NCBI RefSeq assembly: GCF_009733845.1
Contig: NZ_WNXZ01000001.1
Location: 1,054,001-1,118,000, forward strand
Reading direction: 5' to 3'
DNA length: 64,000 nucleotides
DNA from: Pseudactinotalea terrae
GTDB taxonomy: Bacteria; Actinomycetota; Actinomycetes; Actinomycetales; Beutenbergiaceae
The position numbers and the translations under genes are program-made. How positions within the stretch are numbered: position 1 is the stretch's first letter; the number at the start of each line of letters is the position of its first letter. Positions 9,194 through 16,146 of the stretch are shown here, piece by piece. Under the pieces are notes generated by a model. That model was not told the DNA's origin. It ran no database searches and was given only the letters and a program-made list of their open reading frames with translations.

Positions 9194-10206
9194 CAGCTGT
9201 TCTCCTGCACGGGGTTGACCGAGGTGTCGAGGTTCTCGCTGACACCGGTGACGGCGTTGGCGTAGGGCTCCAGGGTGGGGGCGGTGCCGGGGCCACCCCA
9301 GGCGACTACCCGGGGGGCGCCGCCGTCGGCACCAACGATGAGCAGGTCATAGGTGGCGCTCGGAGCCGGTGCACCGGGCTCACGCTCGACGCCGTCCCAG
9401 CCCAGGGAGACCACGGCCTGCGCCATCAGGTACTCAGTGCGCTGCTCGCGCCCCTCGACGATCTCGGTGCGCCAGGCGACCTTGGCGACCTGGGTGACGG
9501 GAGCGGACAGCCCGGCGAGCGGGACGTACAGGTGGGTGGTGTCGGGGTCACCGACGACCTGGCGAAGCCGGACCGAGTCGCCCGAGCCGTAGGCGGCGGC
9601 CCACTGCTCGACGGCCTGCGTGACGGCGGGTGAGGCGGTGTCGGGGGAACCGGCCGACCATGCCTCCAGGCCTTCCATGCCCTCACCGGCGGGCAGCTGG
9701 GCGGTCACCGACGGGCTGCCGATGGTGACGGCCTGGCCGGCGGGGTTGAGCGCGACCAGGACCTGCACGGTCAGCAGCGAGCCGGTACCGGTCCGCACCG
9801 TCAGGGTGTGCGACTGCCGCGTGGTGGTGTCGGCGTCCACCCCGGTGGTCTTGGGGCGCTGCGGCAGCTCGCTCCAGTCGTCCCAGGACAGCAGCGACGC
9901 CCCGGGCAGCGGTGCCGGGTCGGAGTCCAGCCAGGTCTGCACGGCCGACATGGCCAGGTTGCGGGTGGCCGGGTCGGCCTGCTCGACGACCGCCGGGGGT
10001 GCCTGGTCGGCGTTCAGGATGCTGCCGACGGCCAGGGTCGAGACCAGCAGGGTCACCGGGAGCAGGGCGCCCGCTGCCGTGTAGTAGCGACGCACACGGC
10101 GGTACCGCTTCTCGATCTTCGCCGCGTCCGGTACTCCGGCGCGCGGGACCTCCGCGGCGTCCTGCCAGATGTCCGTGGACCTCTGGTTGTTCTTCCTCGT
10201 CCTCAA
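9193..10206 (-). CDS. TcpC/VirB8-like membrane conjugation protein
   Basis: 337 residues from a TTG with GGGGGAAC just upstream. A basic cytoplasmic tail precedes one transmembrane helix (about residues 42-65, TAAGALLPVTLLVSTLAVG). Two further stretches (around AVQTWLDSD and AVEQWAAAYGSGD) look like paired NTF2-like domains, the arrangement of TcpC, the VirB8-equivalent of Gram-positive conjugation systems. The downstream VirB4-like gene supports this. It is the first gene of the leftward operon, about 120 nt after a CCGCACAT promoter box. Confidence 0.75.
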   Translation of the reverse strand: MRTRKNNQRSTDIWQDAAEVPRAGVPDAAKIEKRYRRVRRYYTAAGALLPVTLLVSTLAVGSILNADQAPPAVVEQADPATRNLAMSAVQTWLDSDPAPLPGASLLSWDDWSELPQRPKTTGVDADTTTRQSHTLTVRTGTGSLLTVQVLVALNPAGQAVTIGSPSVTAQLPAGEGMEGLEAWSAGSPDTASPAVTQAVEQWAAAYGSGDSVRLRQVVGDPDTTHLYVPLAGLSAPVTQVAKVAWRTEIVEGREQRTEYLMAQAVVSLGWDGVEREPGAPAPSATYDLLIVGADGGAPRVVAWGGPGTAPTLEPYANAVTGVSENLDTSVNPVQENS

Positions 10207-10220
10207 CTGTTCCCCCGAAC

Positions 10221-10319
10221 TGTCTATACGGCCCTGTCGGCCGCCATGACGTGACGGTCAGTCATCCAAAAGGATGAGACCGGATACGACCCTCGTCGTC
10301 TTCATGGCATTGTCTATAC
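10221..10319. promoter_or_regulatory. direct repeats TGTCTATAC in the TcpC leader
   Basis: TGTCTATAC occurs at 10221-10229 and again at 10311-10319 (plus-strand reading), exactly 90 bp apart, in the untranslated leader of the leftward conjugation operon. The reverse reads GTATAGACA, and its TATAGA could also act as a -10 box. A regulator operator pair or tandem promoters are both possible. Confidence 0.45.
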
Positions 10320-10325
10320 ATCCAT

Positions 10326-10333
10326 ATGTGCGG
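10326..10333 (-). promoter_or_regulatory. CCGCACAT promoter box, conjugation operon
   Basis: Coding-strand CCGCACAT preceded by TG. It opens a leader of about 120 nt to the TTG start of the TcpC-like gene and starts right after the upstream gene's stop. Confidence 0.55.
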
Positions 10334-10343
10334 CAGATGCTCC

Positions 10344-10925
10344 TCACACGGTCCGCTTGGTCAGACCCAGGACCCGGTCCAGCCGGTCGCGGGCGGCGGT
10401 GCCCAGCCCGTGCACATCGCGGGCCAGCCGTCCGGCGGCCTTGGTGACGGCACCACCGGGCAGGTCCTTGGTGGAGGCACCACCGAGGCTCACCAGCAGG
10501 CTGTGGACGGTCTTGAGCTGGGCGGGTGCCAGCGCGGCGGCCACCAGCGGCGCCTCGAACGGGTCGGCCTCGGCGATGGCGCGCAGGTCGTTGACTGCAG
10601 CGAGGCTGGCGCGCGAGCCGGCCATGATGGCGACGGTGAGCTCGAGCGGGTCGGGCGCCACCCCGTACAGGGTGCCGAGCAGCTGCAGGTCCTCGTCGTT
10701 GACGCCGGTGAGCTGGATGTACTTGGCGATGTCGCGGCGGACCTCGGCGCGGCGGCTGCCTGCGCGGCGAGTGCTGCGGGTGCGGCGGACCTCAGAGCCG
10801 GAGGTCTCGTCCTCGTCGAGCTCGATCACCTCGGCGTCCTCGTCGCGCTCGGTGACCTCGGACTGGGTCGGGAACTCGGGGACGCCGCTGTCGGCCTCGT
10901 CGGTGGTGAAGTAGTCCGTGCTCAT
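10344..10925 (-). CDS. 193-residue protein with acidic N terminus, unknown function
   Basis: ATG with GAGGTG 6 nt upstream. Residues 1-45 are strongly acidic (EVIELDEDETSG), followed by a basic patch (RRTRSTRRAGSRR) and a helical domain of about 130 residues. Acidic-basic tails suggest a nucleic-acid or protein-binding accessory role. It lies between the conjugation operon and a gene for a nuclease-associated protein, separated from the latter by two hairpins. No family recognised. Confidence 0.7.
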   Translation of the reverse strand: MSTDYFTTDEADSGVPEFPTQSEVTERDEDAEVIELDEDETSGSEVRRTRSTRRAGSRRAEVRRDIAKYIQLTGVNDEDLQLLGTLYGVAPDPLELTVAIMAGSRASLAAVNDLRAIAEADPFEAPLVAAALAPAQLKTVHSLLVSLGGASTKDLPGGAVTKAAGRLARDVHGLGTAARDRLDRVLGLTKRTV

Positions 10926-10971
10926 CGGTGCACCTCGCTGCGATGGTGGATGGGGGTTCATGGGTGAACAT

Positions 10972-11045
10972 GCGCCGGAACCGGGTTCGCTCCGGCGCAC
11001 CGCTGCCGCTGCCCGCGGGACTTGTCCGGGAGACAGCGGCAGCGG
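10972..11045. terminator. two stacked hairpins between leftward genes
   Basis: GCGCCGGA (10972-10979) pairs with TCCGGCGC (10991-10998), and immediately after, CCGCTGCCGCTG (11000-11011) pairs perfectly with CAGCGGCAGCGG (11034-11045). No U-run follows, so this may be a partial terminator or RNA-processing site that lowers expression of the downstream 193-residue gene relative to the upstream one. Confidence 0.5.
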
Positions 11046-11052
11046 TACCGGT

Positions 11053-11526
11053 TCAGGCTGCGAGCAGCTCGTCCTTCTGCGGGTCGACACCCAGGTCGAC
11101 CACGTGCTGCAGGACGCGGAACTTCTTGTCGCCGTTCTGCTCCATGCGCTTGTGCACGAGCACGCGGTGACCCTTGAGCGCCTTGACCTGCTCGAGCATC
11201 GCGGCACCCTCGGGGGTGTCGGTGCGCTCGGTGCGGATGGTCTCCTCCTCGCCGTAGCCGTCGCGGGTGACCGGGACGAGCCGGACCTCGACCCGCTTGG
11301 AGGCGGCCTCCACCTTGCCGCCGACGATGACCGCCGGGAAGCGGGCGTCGATGCCGGCGAACTTGTCGATGTGGCGGCTGATCGGGCTGTTCTCGTCGAG
11401 CATCAGGGTGACCTCGGCGGCGAGCCCCTTGACGCGGGTGTACCAGGCGCCCTTGTTGTCCCCGGCGGGGCCGGCGGCGGCGACGGCGGCCAGGATGATG
11501 TCCTCGCGGCTGGTCTGGAAGGCCAT
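11053..11526 (-). CDS. 157-residue protein of unknown function beside a Cas4/RecB nuclease
   Basis: Starts MAFQTSREDIILAAVAAAG; later segments (FPAVIVGGKV, KRVEVRLVPVT, HRVLVHKRMEQNGDKKFRVL) alternate like beta strands, compatible with a small beta-barrel of OB type. With a RecB-like nuclease upstream, an ssDNA-binding accessory is an attractive but unproven idea. It is 46 bp downstream of the nuclease gene, likely cotranscribed. Confidence 0.65.
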   Translation of the reverse strand: MAFQTSREDIILAAVAAAGPAGDNKGAWYTRVKGLAAEVTLMLDENSPISRHIDKFAGIDARFPAVIVGGKVEAASKRVEVRLVPVTRDGYGEEETIRTERTDTPEGAAMLEQVKALKGHRVLVHKRMEQNGDKKFRVLQHVVDLGVDPQKDELLAA

Positions 11527-11572
11527 GTTCGTTCTCCTACGTGCTCTCGTGCGGGTGGGTGGTGGGCGCCGG

Positions 11573-12079
11573 TCAGGCGGCGTCGCGGCCCTGCCCGCGT
11601 GCGGGCAGGAGGTCGGTGAAGTTCAGCGGCAGGTGGCCGTCGAACAGGTCGATGCCGGTGCGCAGCAGCGCGGCAGCGAAGGTGGTCGCGCGCTGCTGCC
11701 AGGCCAGCAGAGCCTCGGCGTGGGCGGCGAAGTCCTCGGCGTCACGCTCGGTGCCCTCGGGCAGGTCACCGAAGGGCAGCGGACGCAGCGTGAGCACGGT
11801 GTGCAGGGCGCCGCGGGCGCGGGTGTTGGCACCCTGGGCCCAGTCGGTGGAGCCGTCGGTGATGGTGGCCTGGGTGTCCAGGACCACCTTGGCCAGCAGC
11901 GAGGTCATCAGCCGCAGCGTGGTCGGACCGACCTTGAAGCCGTGCTGGTGCAGCTGCTCGGCGGACATGGAGGCCAGCCCGATGACGGCCGTGGCCGCGG
12001 GTGAGGCGAGCATGATGTGACCGTCGACGGTGTCGCCCTCCCAGGGCTTGGTCTCGCGCCACGGCTTGCCGTTGCTCAT
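11573..12079 (-). CDS. possible internal gene: C-terminal 168 residues of the nuclease ORF
   Basis: Within the nuclease reading frame an ATG (MSNGKPWRETKPWEG) has GGAGG 6 nt upstream, and a CCGCACAT box lies about 50 nt before it. A palindrome CCGGAAC-C-GTTCCGG (12102-12116) falls between box and start. The stretch encoded across this region (HTAVGRNGSGTSDMEDTM) looks like a linker. Together this suggests the C-terminal domain is also expressed alone, or that two genes have fused. It could equally be a normal domain linker. Confidence 0.45.
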   Translation of the reverse strand: MSNGKPWRETKPWEGDTVDGHIMLASPAATAVIGLASMSAEQLHQHGFKVGPTTLRLMTSLLAKVVLDTQATITDGSTDWAQGANTRARGALHTVLTLRPLPFGDLPEGTERDAEDFAAHAEALLAWQQRATTFAAALLRTGIDLFDGHLPLNFTDLLPARGQGRDAA

Positions 12080-13150
12080 CGTGTCCTCCATGTCAGATGT
12101 TCCGGAACCGTTCCGGCCTACTGCTGTATGTGCGGCAGGGGCGGTGATCTCGTCGCCGGCGGGAACGGCGGTGACGGGGTTGCGGCGCAGCACCGGGATG
12201 CCCAGCTCGACGGCCTGCGGGGCGTTGTCGCGAGGGTCCTTGGGGTTGCGCTTGGGTGAGGCGACCGGGCAGGAGTTGACCAGCGGGCACCACCCGCACA
12301 GCGGGCTGGGCTTGACCTCGAAGGAGGCCGATTCCAGCGAGGAGTGCAGCTCGCGCCAGGAGGTGGCGAACCCGGCCAGGGTCTGGCGGATGGCGCTGGG
12401 CCGGATATCGACCTCACGCTGGGTGCCGTGCTCGACGTAGTAGAGCCCGCCGCCGGCGACCTGCAGGTTGGGCTCACCGTTCTCGGTCAGCCAGCGTCGC
12501 AGTGCCTCGACGTAGAGGCGGATCTGGTCGCCGTGGTCGTCAGAGAACCGCGGATTCGGCTCGGACTTGTCGGCGCCCGTCTTGTAGTCCCTCACGAAGA
12601 GGGCTCGGTTGCCGTCCTGCTCGATGATGTCGACCCGGTCGATGAACCCCTTGAACGGGACCCCACCGACCTCGATGCCGTCCAGCCGCAGCTCGGTGGC
12701 GAACACCTCCACCTGGGTCGGGTCCTCGATCGTGAAGATGCCGGAGTAGGCGTTGGTGACCATCGAGATCCACTGCGCGTAGCGGACCGGGTCCGTGCCG
12801 AGCGCCTGGGCGTAGTCGACCTCCCCCTCCTCGGGGTCGCGCCGCGGCAGGCCGGTGAGGATGGCGGCCGCGTGCTTGGCGTCCCGGCGGCCCGGCGGCA
12901 GCTGGAACAGCTCCTCCAGCACCAGGTGTGCCGCGGACCCCTTCTCGGTGGGGCTGAACAGGTCGAAGGACCCCGGCAGCGCCTTCGCACCGACCCAGCA
13001 CGCCGGGCAGTTGTGCACCGACTTCGCGGTGGAGGCCGACAGGTACGGCTTGTCCAGCTTGGCGAGCAGGTCGGGGTCGGTGACCACCAGGTGGTGGCCG
13101 ACCCAGGCCAGCTTGTCGCCCAGGTAGAAGTTCGCAGAGTCGGGGGTCAC
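11573..13150 (-). CDS. Cas4/RecB-type PD-(D/E)XK iron-sulfur nuclease with C-terminal extension
   Basis: 525 residues. The N-terminal 290 or so form a PD-(D/E)XK nuclease: VHNCPACW near the start and CGWCPLVNSCPV near residue 295 supply cysteines arranged as in the Cas4/AddB 4Fe-4S cluster, and LFVRDYKTG carries the catalytic D...K motif. These enzymes degrade or trim DNA ends. The remaining 170 residues after a low-complexity linker are of unknown fold and may also be made separately (see the internal start). The GTG start lies 9 nt after a CCGCACAT box without ribosome-binding site, suggesting a leaderless message. Confidence 0.82.
   Translation of the reverse strand: MTPDSANFYLGDKLAWVGHHLVVTDPDLLAKLDKPYLSASTAKSVHNCPACWVGAKALPGSFDLFSPTEKGSAAHLVLEELFQLPPGRRDAKHAAAILTGLPRRDPEEGEVDYAQALGTDPVRYAQWISMVTNAYSGIFTIEDPTQVEVFATELRLDGIEVGGVPFKGFIDRVDIIEQDGNRALFVRDYKTGADKSEPNPRFSDDHGDQIRLYVEALRRWLTENGEPNLQVAGGGLYYVEHGTQREVDIRPSAIRQTLAGFATSWRELHSSLESASFEVKPSPLCGWCPLVNSCPVASPKRNPKDPRDNAPQAVELGIPVLRRNPVTAVPAGDEITAPAAHTAVGRNGSGTSDMEDTMSNGKPWRETKPWEGDTVDGHIMLASPAATAVIGLASMSAEQLHQHGFKVGPTTLRLMTSLLAKVVLDTQATITDGSTDWAQGANTRARGALHTVLTLRPLPFGDLPEGTERDAEDFAAHAEALLAWQQRATTFAAALLRTGIDLFDGHLPLNFTDLLPARGQGRDAA
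12128..12135 (-). promoter_or_regulatory. CCGCACAT promoter box inside the nuclease gene
   Basis: Sits inside the nuclease reading frame, about 50 nt before the internal ATG at 12079, which has its own GGAGG. Context CTGCCGCACAT matches the element-wide consensus. Confidence 0.45.
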
Positions 13151-13159
13151 ACATGTTCA

Positions 13160-13167
13160 ATGTGCGG
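13160..13167 (-). promoter_or_regulatory. CCGCACAT promoter box, leaderless nuclease gene
   Basis: GTGCCGCACAT followed by exactly 9 nt and then the GTG start of the Cas4/RecB-type gene. Confidence 0.65.
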
Positions 13168-13195
13168 CACCCGACCGGTTTGAGCGGGCCGTCGG

Positions 13196-13798
13196 TCACG
13201 ACGATGACCCTCCGGCGCCCCCGGGCACGATCTGCGGGACGTCACCGGAGCTGGTCGGCTCCGGGGCGCCGTCGTCCTCGCCGCCGTAGACCAGCCTGAA
13301 CGTCCATGCCTGCCCGTCCTGGGCGACCACCGGCAGCTGGGTGGACTGCCCGTCGAGCTTGACGGTGACGGTGAAGGACTCCCCCGCGGCGCAGGTGCGT
13401 GCCTCGTCATCCCCGACGGCCAGGGACCCGGCCTCCTCGCAGGTGAAGGTGGCCTCGGCGATGATCGGGACCGGGTAGGGCGGCAGGGTCACGTGGGCGG
13501 AGCCGACGAACTGGTACCAGACGGTGTAGGGGCCGCCGGAACCGCCCATGAGATGGTCGGTCGGCTGGTCCGTCGGGGCAACGGTGCTCTGCTCGGCGGC
13601 AGGCGGGTTGGCGTTGTTGACGCCCAGGCCCCACCCGATGGTGAGGCCACCGAGCGCCAGGCCCAGGCCGGCGGCGCCGGTGAGGGCGGCGTTGCGGCGG
13701 GCGGTGCGCTGCCGGGCCGGCTCCTCGTTGGCCGTCCGGACAAGGTGGGCGCGCAGGCCCTGCTTCATGCTCTCGTTCATGCCGGTGGGGGTACTCAC
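13196..13798 (-). CDS. single-pass membrane protein cotranscribed with ECF sigma factor
   Basis: 200 residues from a GTG with GGAGGAG upstream; the GTG overlaps the sigma stop by 4 bp, so production is coupled. An N-terminal cytoplasmic segment of about 45 residues precedes one membrane helix (NAALTGAAGLGLALGGLTIG) and an extracytoplasmic domain with two conserved-looking cysteines (FTCEEAG, ARTCAAG). The layout matches an anti-sigma factor, but I see no HxxxCxxC zinc motif, so either it is a non-zinc anti-sigma or a target protein. Confidence 0.7.
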   Translation of the reverse strand: MSTPTGMNESMKQGLRAHLVRTANEEPARQRTARRNAALTGAAGLGLALGGLTIGWGLGVNNANPPAAEQSTVAPTDQPTDHLMGGSGGPYTVWYQFVGSAHVTLPPYPVPIIAEATFTCEEAGSLAVGDDEARTCAAGESFTVTVKLDGQSTQLPVVAQDGQAWTFRLVYGGEDDGAPEPTSSGDVPQIVPGGAGGSSS

Positions 13799-14364
13799 GC
13801 CGTCTCCTCCTTCTGGTTGTTCGGGCCGATCCGTGTTCGCGTCGCCATCAGGCTCTCTTTGACGCGGCGTCGTGCCCGATGCAGGCGTGAGCGCGCACCG
13901 GTCTCGGTGAGCCCGATGAGCTCGGCAGCCTCTTTGACGGAGTGGCCCTCCAGCGCGATGAGCGTCAGCAGGCCTTGGTCGACGGGGTCCAGCTGGGCCA
14001 GGCCGGCGGCCAGGTCCTCGGAGACCTCGCCTTCCTGCTCGTCGCTCTCGACCGGGCGGGGCAGGGCGTCCAGCAGGGCGCGGTGGCGGCGCAGGGTTCG
14101 CTGCTGGTTGCGGGCGATGTTGGTCGCGGTGACCAGCAGCCACGGCAGCAGCGATCCGCGCAGCACGCGCACGCTGCGGCGCTTTCGCCACAGCTCGAGG
14201 AAGACCCCGGCAGTCACGTCCTCCGCGTCGGCGGCTTCACGCACCAGGGAGAAGGCGTGCCGGTAGACCCGGGCCTGGTGTCGGTCGAAGATGGTGCCGA
14301 ACGCCGGGCCGTCTCCGGCCATGGCGCGTTGCCAGCACGAGTAGTCGTCGTCGGGTGTTTCCAC
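13795..14364 (-). CDS. ECF-family RNA polymerase sigma factor
   Basis: 189 residues with sigma region 2 (residues about 20-90: FDRHQARVYRHAFSLV, DAEDVTAGVFLELWR, LLPWLLVTATNIARN) and region 4 (LDPVDQGLLTLIALEGHSVKEAAELIGLTETGARSRLHRARRRV). ECF factors direct RNA polymerase to a small regulon and are usually held by a cognate anti-sigma. GTG start. Upstream, CCACA-AGTAG-TGTGG (14408-14422) and ACAC-CTTGTA-GTGT (14367-14380) are dyads over the likely promoter. The downstream membrane gene overlaps it. Confidence 0.92.
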   Translation of the reverse strand: METPDDDYSCWQRAMAGDGPAFGTIFDRHQARVYRHAFSLVREAADAEDVTAGVFLELWRKRRSVRVLRGSLLPWLLVTATNIARNQQRTLRRHRALLDALPRPVESDEQEGEVSEDLAAGLAQLDPVDQGLLTLIALEGHSVKEAAELIGLTETGARSRLHRARRRVKESLMATRTRIGPNNQKEETA

Positions 14365-14407
14365 ACCTTGTAGTGTCCGGCTGCCCCTCCAGCGTTGCAG
14401 GATGACG

Positions 14408-14422
14408 CCACAAGTAGTGTGG
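14408..14422. promoter_or_regulatory. dyad CCACA-N5-TGTGG upstream of ECF sigma gene
   Basis: Perfect 5-bp arms around AGTAG, between the ECF sigma start and the stop of the upstream nucleotidase gene; a second, looser dyad lies at 14367-14380. Both share CACTAC on the coding strand, so they could be a repeated promoter or operator unit for autoregulation. Confidence 0.4.
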
Positions 14423-14428
14423 TATGCG

Positions 14429-15007
14429 TCACGCCGGCGCGGCGCTCACCTCCAGGGCGAAGGTGCGCAGGTAGCGGCCGAGCTCGCGCCAGCTGCCGAC
14501 ACCGGGGCCGGGGACATGGGCGTTGTAGGCGTGCCGGTAGGCCAGGCGCGGCAGCCCGAGGGCGTCCAGGTCGGTCAGCACGCGCGGCTTGTCATCGGCC
14601 CAGATGTCACCGGGCACGGTGTGCTTGTCGGCCACGAAGTGGACCTCGTCGTACGGCATCCCGACCCGGTCCAGACCGGCGAGGGTGCTCGCCCGGACGA
14701 GGTGCTCGTCGATGCCGCCGATGAGCCGGTGGGTGGCGACCTTGATGTACCAGCCAGCCTCGCGCAGTCCGTGCAGGGTCTCGATCGCGTCGGGGTACGG
14801 GGCCATGTGGGCGAACAGCCCGGCCCGCACGGCCTCGCGATGGGTGCGCAGGAAGTGGTCGGTGTCGGCGAACCAGCCGGAGTTGGCGAAGGAGTAGTGC
14901 GGCACCTGAGCGGGCACGACGCGCCGCTCGGTCCGCAGCACGTGGCCGGCCAGCGCGGCGTTGTAATCGAAGGTGGTGTTGTCCAGGTCAAGGACAAGAA
15001 CAGGCAT
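14429..15007 (-). CDS. 5'(3')-deoxyribonucleotidase-like HAD hydrolase
   Basis: 192 residues. Motif I DLDNTTFD at the N terminus (nucleophile Asp and DxT), motif II in IKVATHR, and motif IV in DIWADDKPRVL identify a HAD phosphatase of the NT5C type, which dephosphorylates (deoxy)nucleoside monophosphates. Phages and plasmids carry these with dNMP kinases and MazG enzymes to shape nucleotide pools; both occur here at 27-29 kb. The neighbouring 338-residue gene ends 3 bp upstream of it, so the two are cotranscribed. Confidence 0.85.
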   Translation of the reverse strand: MPVLVLDLDNTTFDYNAALAGHVLRTERRVVPAQVPHYSFANSGWFADTDHFLRTHREAVRAGLFAHMAPYPDAIETLHGLREAGWYIKVATHRLIGGIDEHLVRASTLAGLDRVGMPYDEVHFVADKHTVPGDIWADDKPRVLTDLDALGLPRLAYRHAYNAHVPGPGVGSWRELGRYLRTFALEVSAAPA

Positions 15008-15010
15008 CGG

Positions 15011-16027
15011 TCACCAGTCCGTGTAGGCGGGCGTGGCTGCCCAGGCGGGTTCGCCGTGCATGACCGGCAGCGGCGCGTCCTGGGCGTAGGGGTCGAAGCC
15101 GAGCGCGTCCAGCGGGTCGGGCTCGGGCGGCAGGGGGTTGTCGACGTCGTGCGCCCGCGGCGGTTCGCTGGCCTGGTCGTCGTCGAGGGCGGTCTCGAGG
15201 TCGGCGCGGTTCAGCGTCCAGTAGGGCTGGTCGGGGATGTCAACGCCGCCGCCGGTCAGCTGGTCCAGCAGGGTGGGCAGTTGCTGCGGGCGGGTGCGCC
15301 AGAGCCCGAGCAGTTCGCGCCCGCGCAGGGCGAGCACCCAGGCTGTGTGCGCTGGGCCGTTGGCGAGGATCTGTCCGTGCAGGACGTCCCACTGGCCGGC
15401 GGCCGTGTGGACGTCGAGCTCGTGGGCGGCGACCAGCGGCAGGTCGGCCGGGGCCTTCTCGTGCGGGGCGGGCCAGAAGGTGTCGGTCCACCATCCGGCG
15501 CGCGGCCAGAGCACGGCGTGGGGGCGTTCGGCGCACCACGGCGGCAGGTCGCCGTTCAGGCGGAGGGCGGGTCGTCCGGCGGGTCGGATCGAGGTGGCGT
15601 CCAGGATGGTGAAGTTGCGGGGCACCCCGGGGCCGGGGATGGGGCGAGCGGCGAGCTCGGCCTCGATGGCCTCGTCCTCGTCGATCTCGGGTTCGGTGGG
15701 TTCGGGGGTCGGGGTCTTGCGGGCGCGGGGCCGGTCGTTGACGTAGCGGCGGCCCGGCTGGGCCAGGGCGACGCTCTCTACCCCGGTGGGCTGCGGTGCG
15801 GGTGCTGCGGGTGCTGCGGGTGCTGCGGGTGCTGCGGGCGGTGCAGGATCGACGGCACGTGCAGGATCGAGAGCGGGTGAAGGCTCCGCAGCAGGAGCAG
15901 GGCCTGCCGCAGGTGAAGGATCGGTGGCAGGCGCAGGCTCAGCAGGCGCGAGCGCGGGCTCTGACACCGGACCGCTGTGCGCCGCGGCGGCGAGCCAGCT
16001 CGGCGTACCGAAGTTCATTGTCGTCAC
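15011..16027 (-). CDS. 338-residue protein with Pro/Ala/Glu repeat-rich N terminus
   Basis: GTG start with AAGGAGGTGG upstream. Residues 20-95 are a low-complexity run of APAPA, PSPA and AAP units encoded by imperfect DNA repeats, probably a flexible spacer. The C-terminal 200 residues form a compact domain with many tryptophans (WCAERPHAVLWPRAGWW, AWVLALRGRELLGLW). Unknown family. A CCGCACAT box about 75 nt upstream provides a leadered promoter. Confidence 0.65.
   Translation of the reverse strand: MTTMNFGTPSWLAAAAHSGPVSEPALAPAEPAPATDPSPAAGPAPAAEPSPALDPARAVDPAPPAAPAAPAAPAAPAPQPTGVESVALAQPGRRYVNDRPRARKTPTPEPTEPEIDEDEAIEAELAARPIPGPGVPRNFTILDATSIRPAGRPALRLNGDLPPWCAERPHAVLWPRAGWWTDTFWPAPHEKAPADLPLVAAHELDVHTAAGQWDVLHGQILANGPAHTAWVLALRGRELLGLWRTRPQQLPTLLDQLTGGGVDIPDQPYWTLNRADLETALDDDQASEPPRAHDVDNPLPPEPDPLDALGFDPYAQDAPLPVMHGEPAWAATPAYTDW
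15790..15841. repeat. short tandem repeat, unit about 9 bp
   Basis: Five near-exact copies of GGTGCTGCG within the 338-residue gene encode alternating alanine and proline. Length variation by slippage in steps of three residues would keep the frame. Confidence 0.75.
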
Positions 16028-16102
16028 CAGCTCACCACCTCCTTCATCCTCGAGCGTGCTGTCCGGGGTCGCAGACCAGCGGTCTGCGCCCTCCCCCTGC
16101 CT

Positions 16103-16110
16103 ATGTGCGG
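16103..16110 (-). promoter_or_regulatory. CCGCACAT promoter box with leader
   Basis: GTGCCGCACAT about 75 nt upstream of the 338-residue gene, whose start carries a good AAGGAGG ribosome-binding site, as expected for a leadered member of the family. Confidence 0.55.
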
Positions 16111-16146
16111 CACGAGCCCGCGTCGGGGCCCGTGCCGCACCGCGGC

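Noticed and set aside
15790-15841. Tandem GGTGCTGCG repeats resembling a CRISPR or iteron array
   Set aside because: The units are in frame inside a gene and encode Ala/Pro repeats; there are no spacers.
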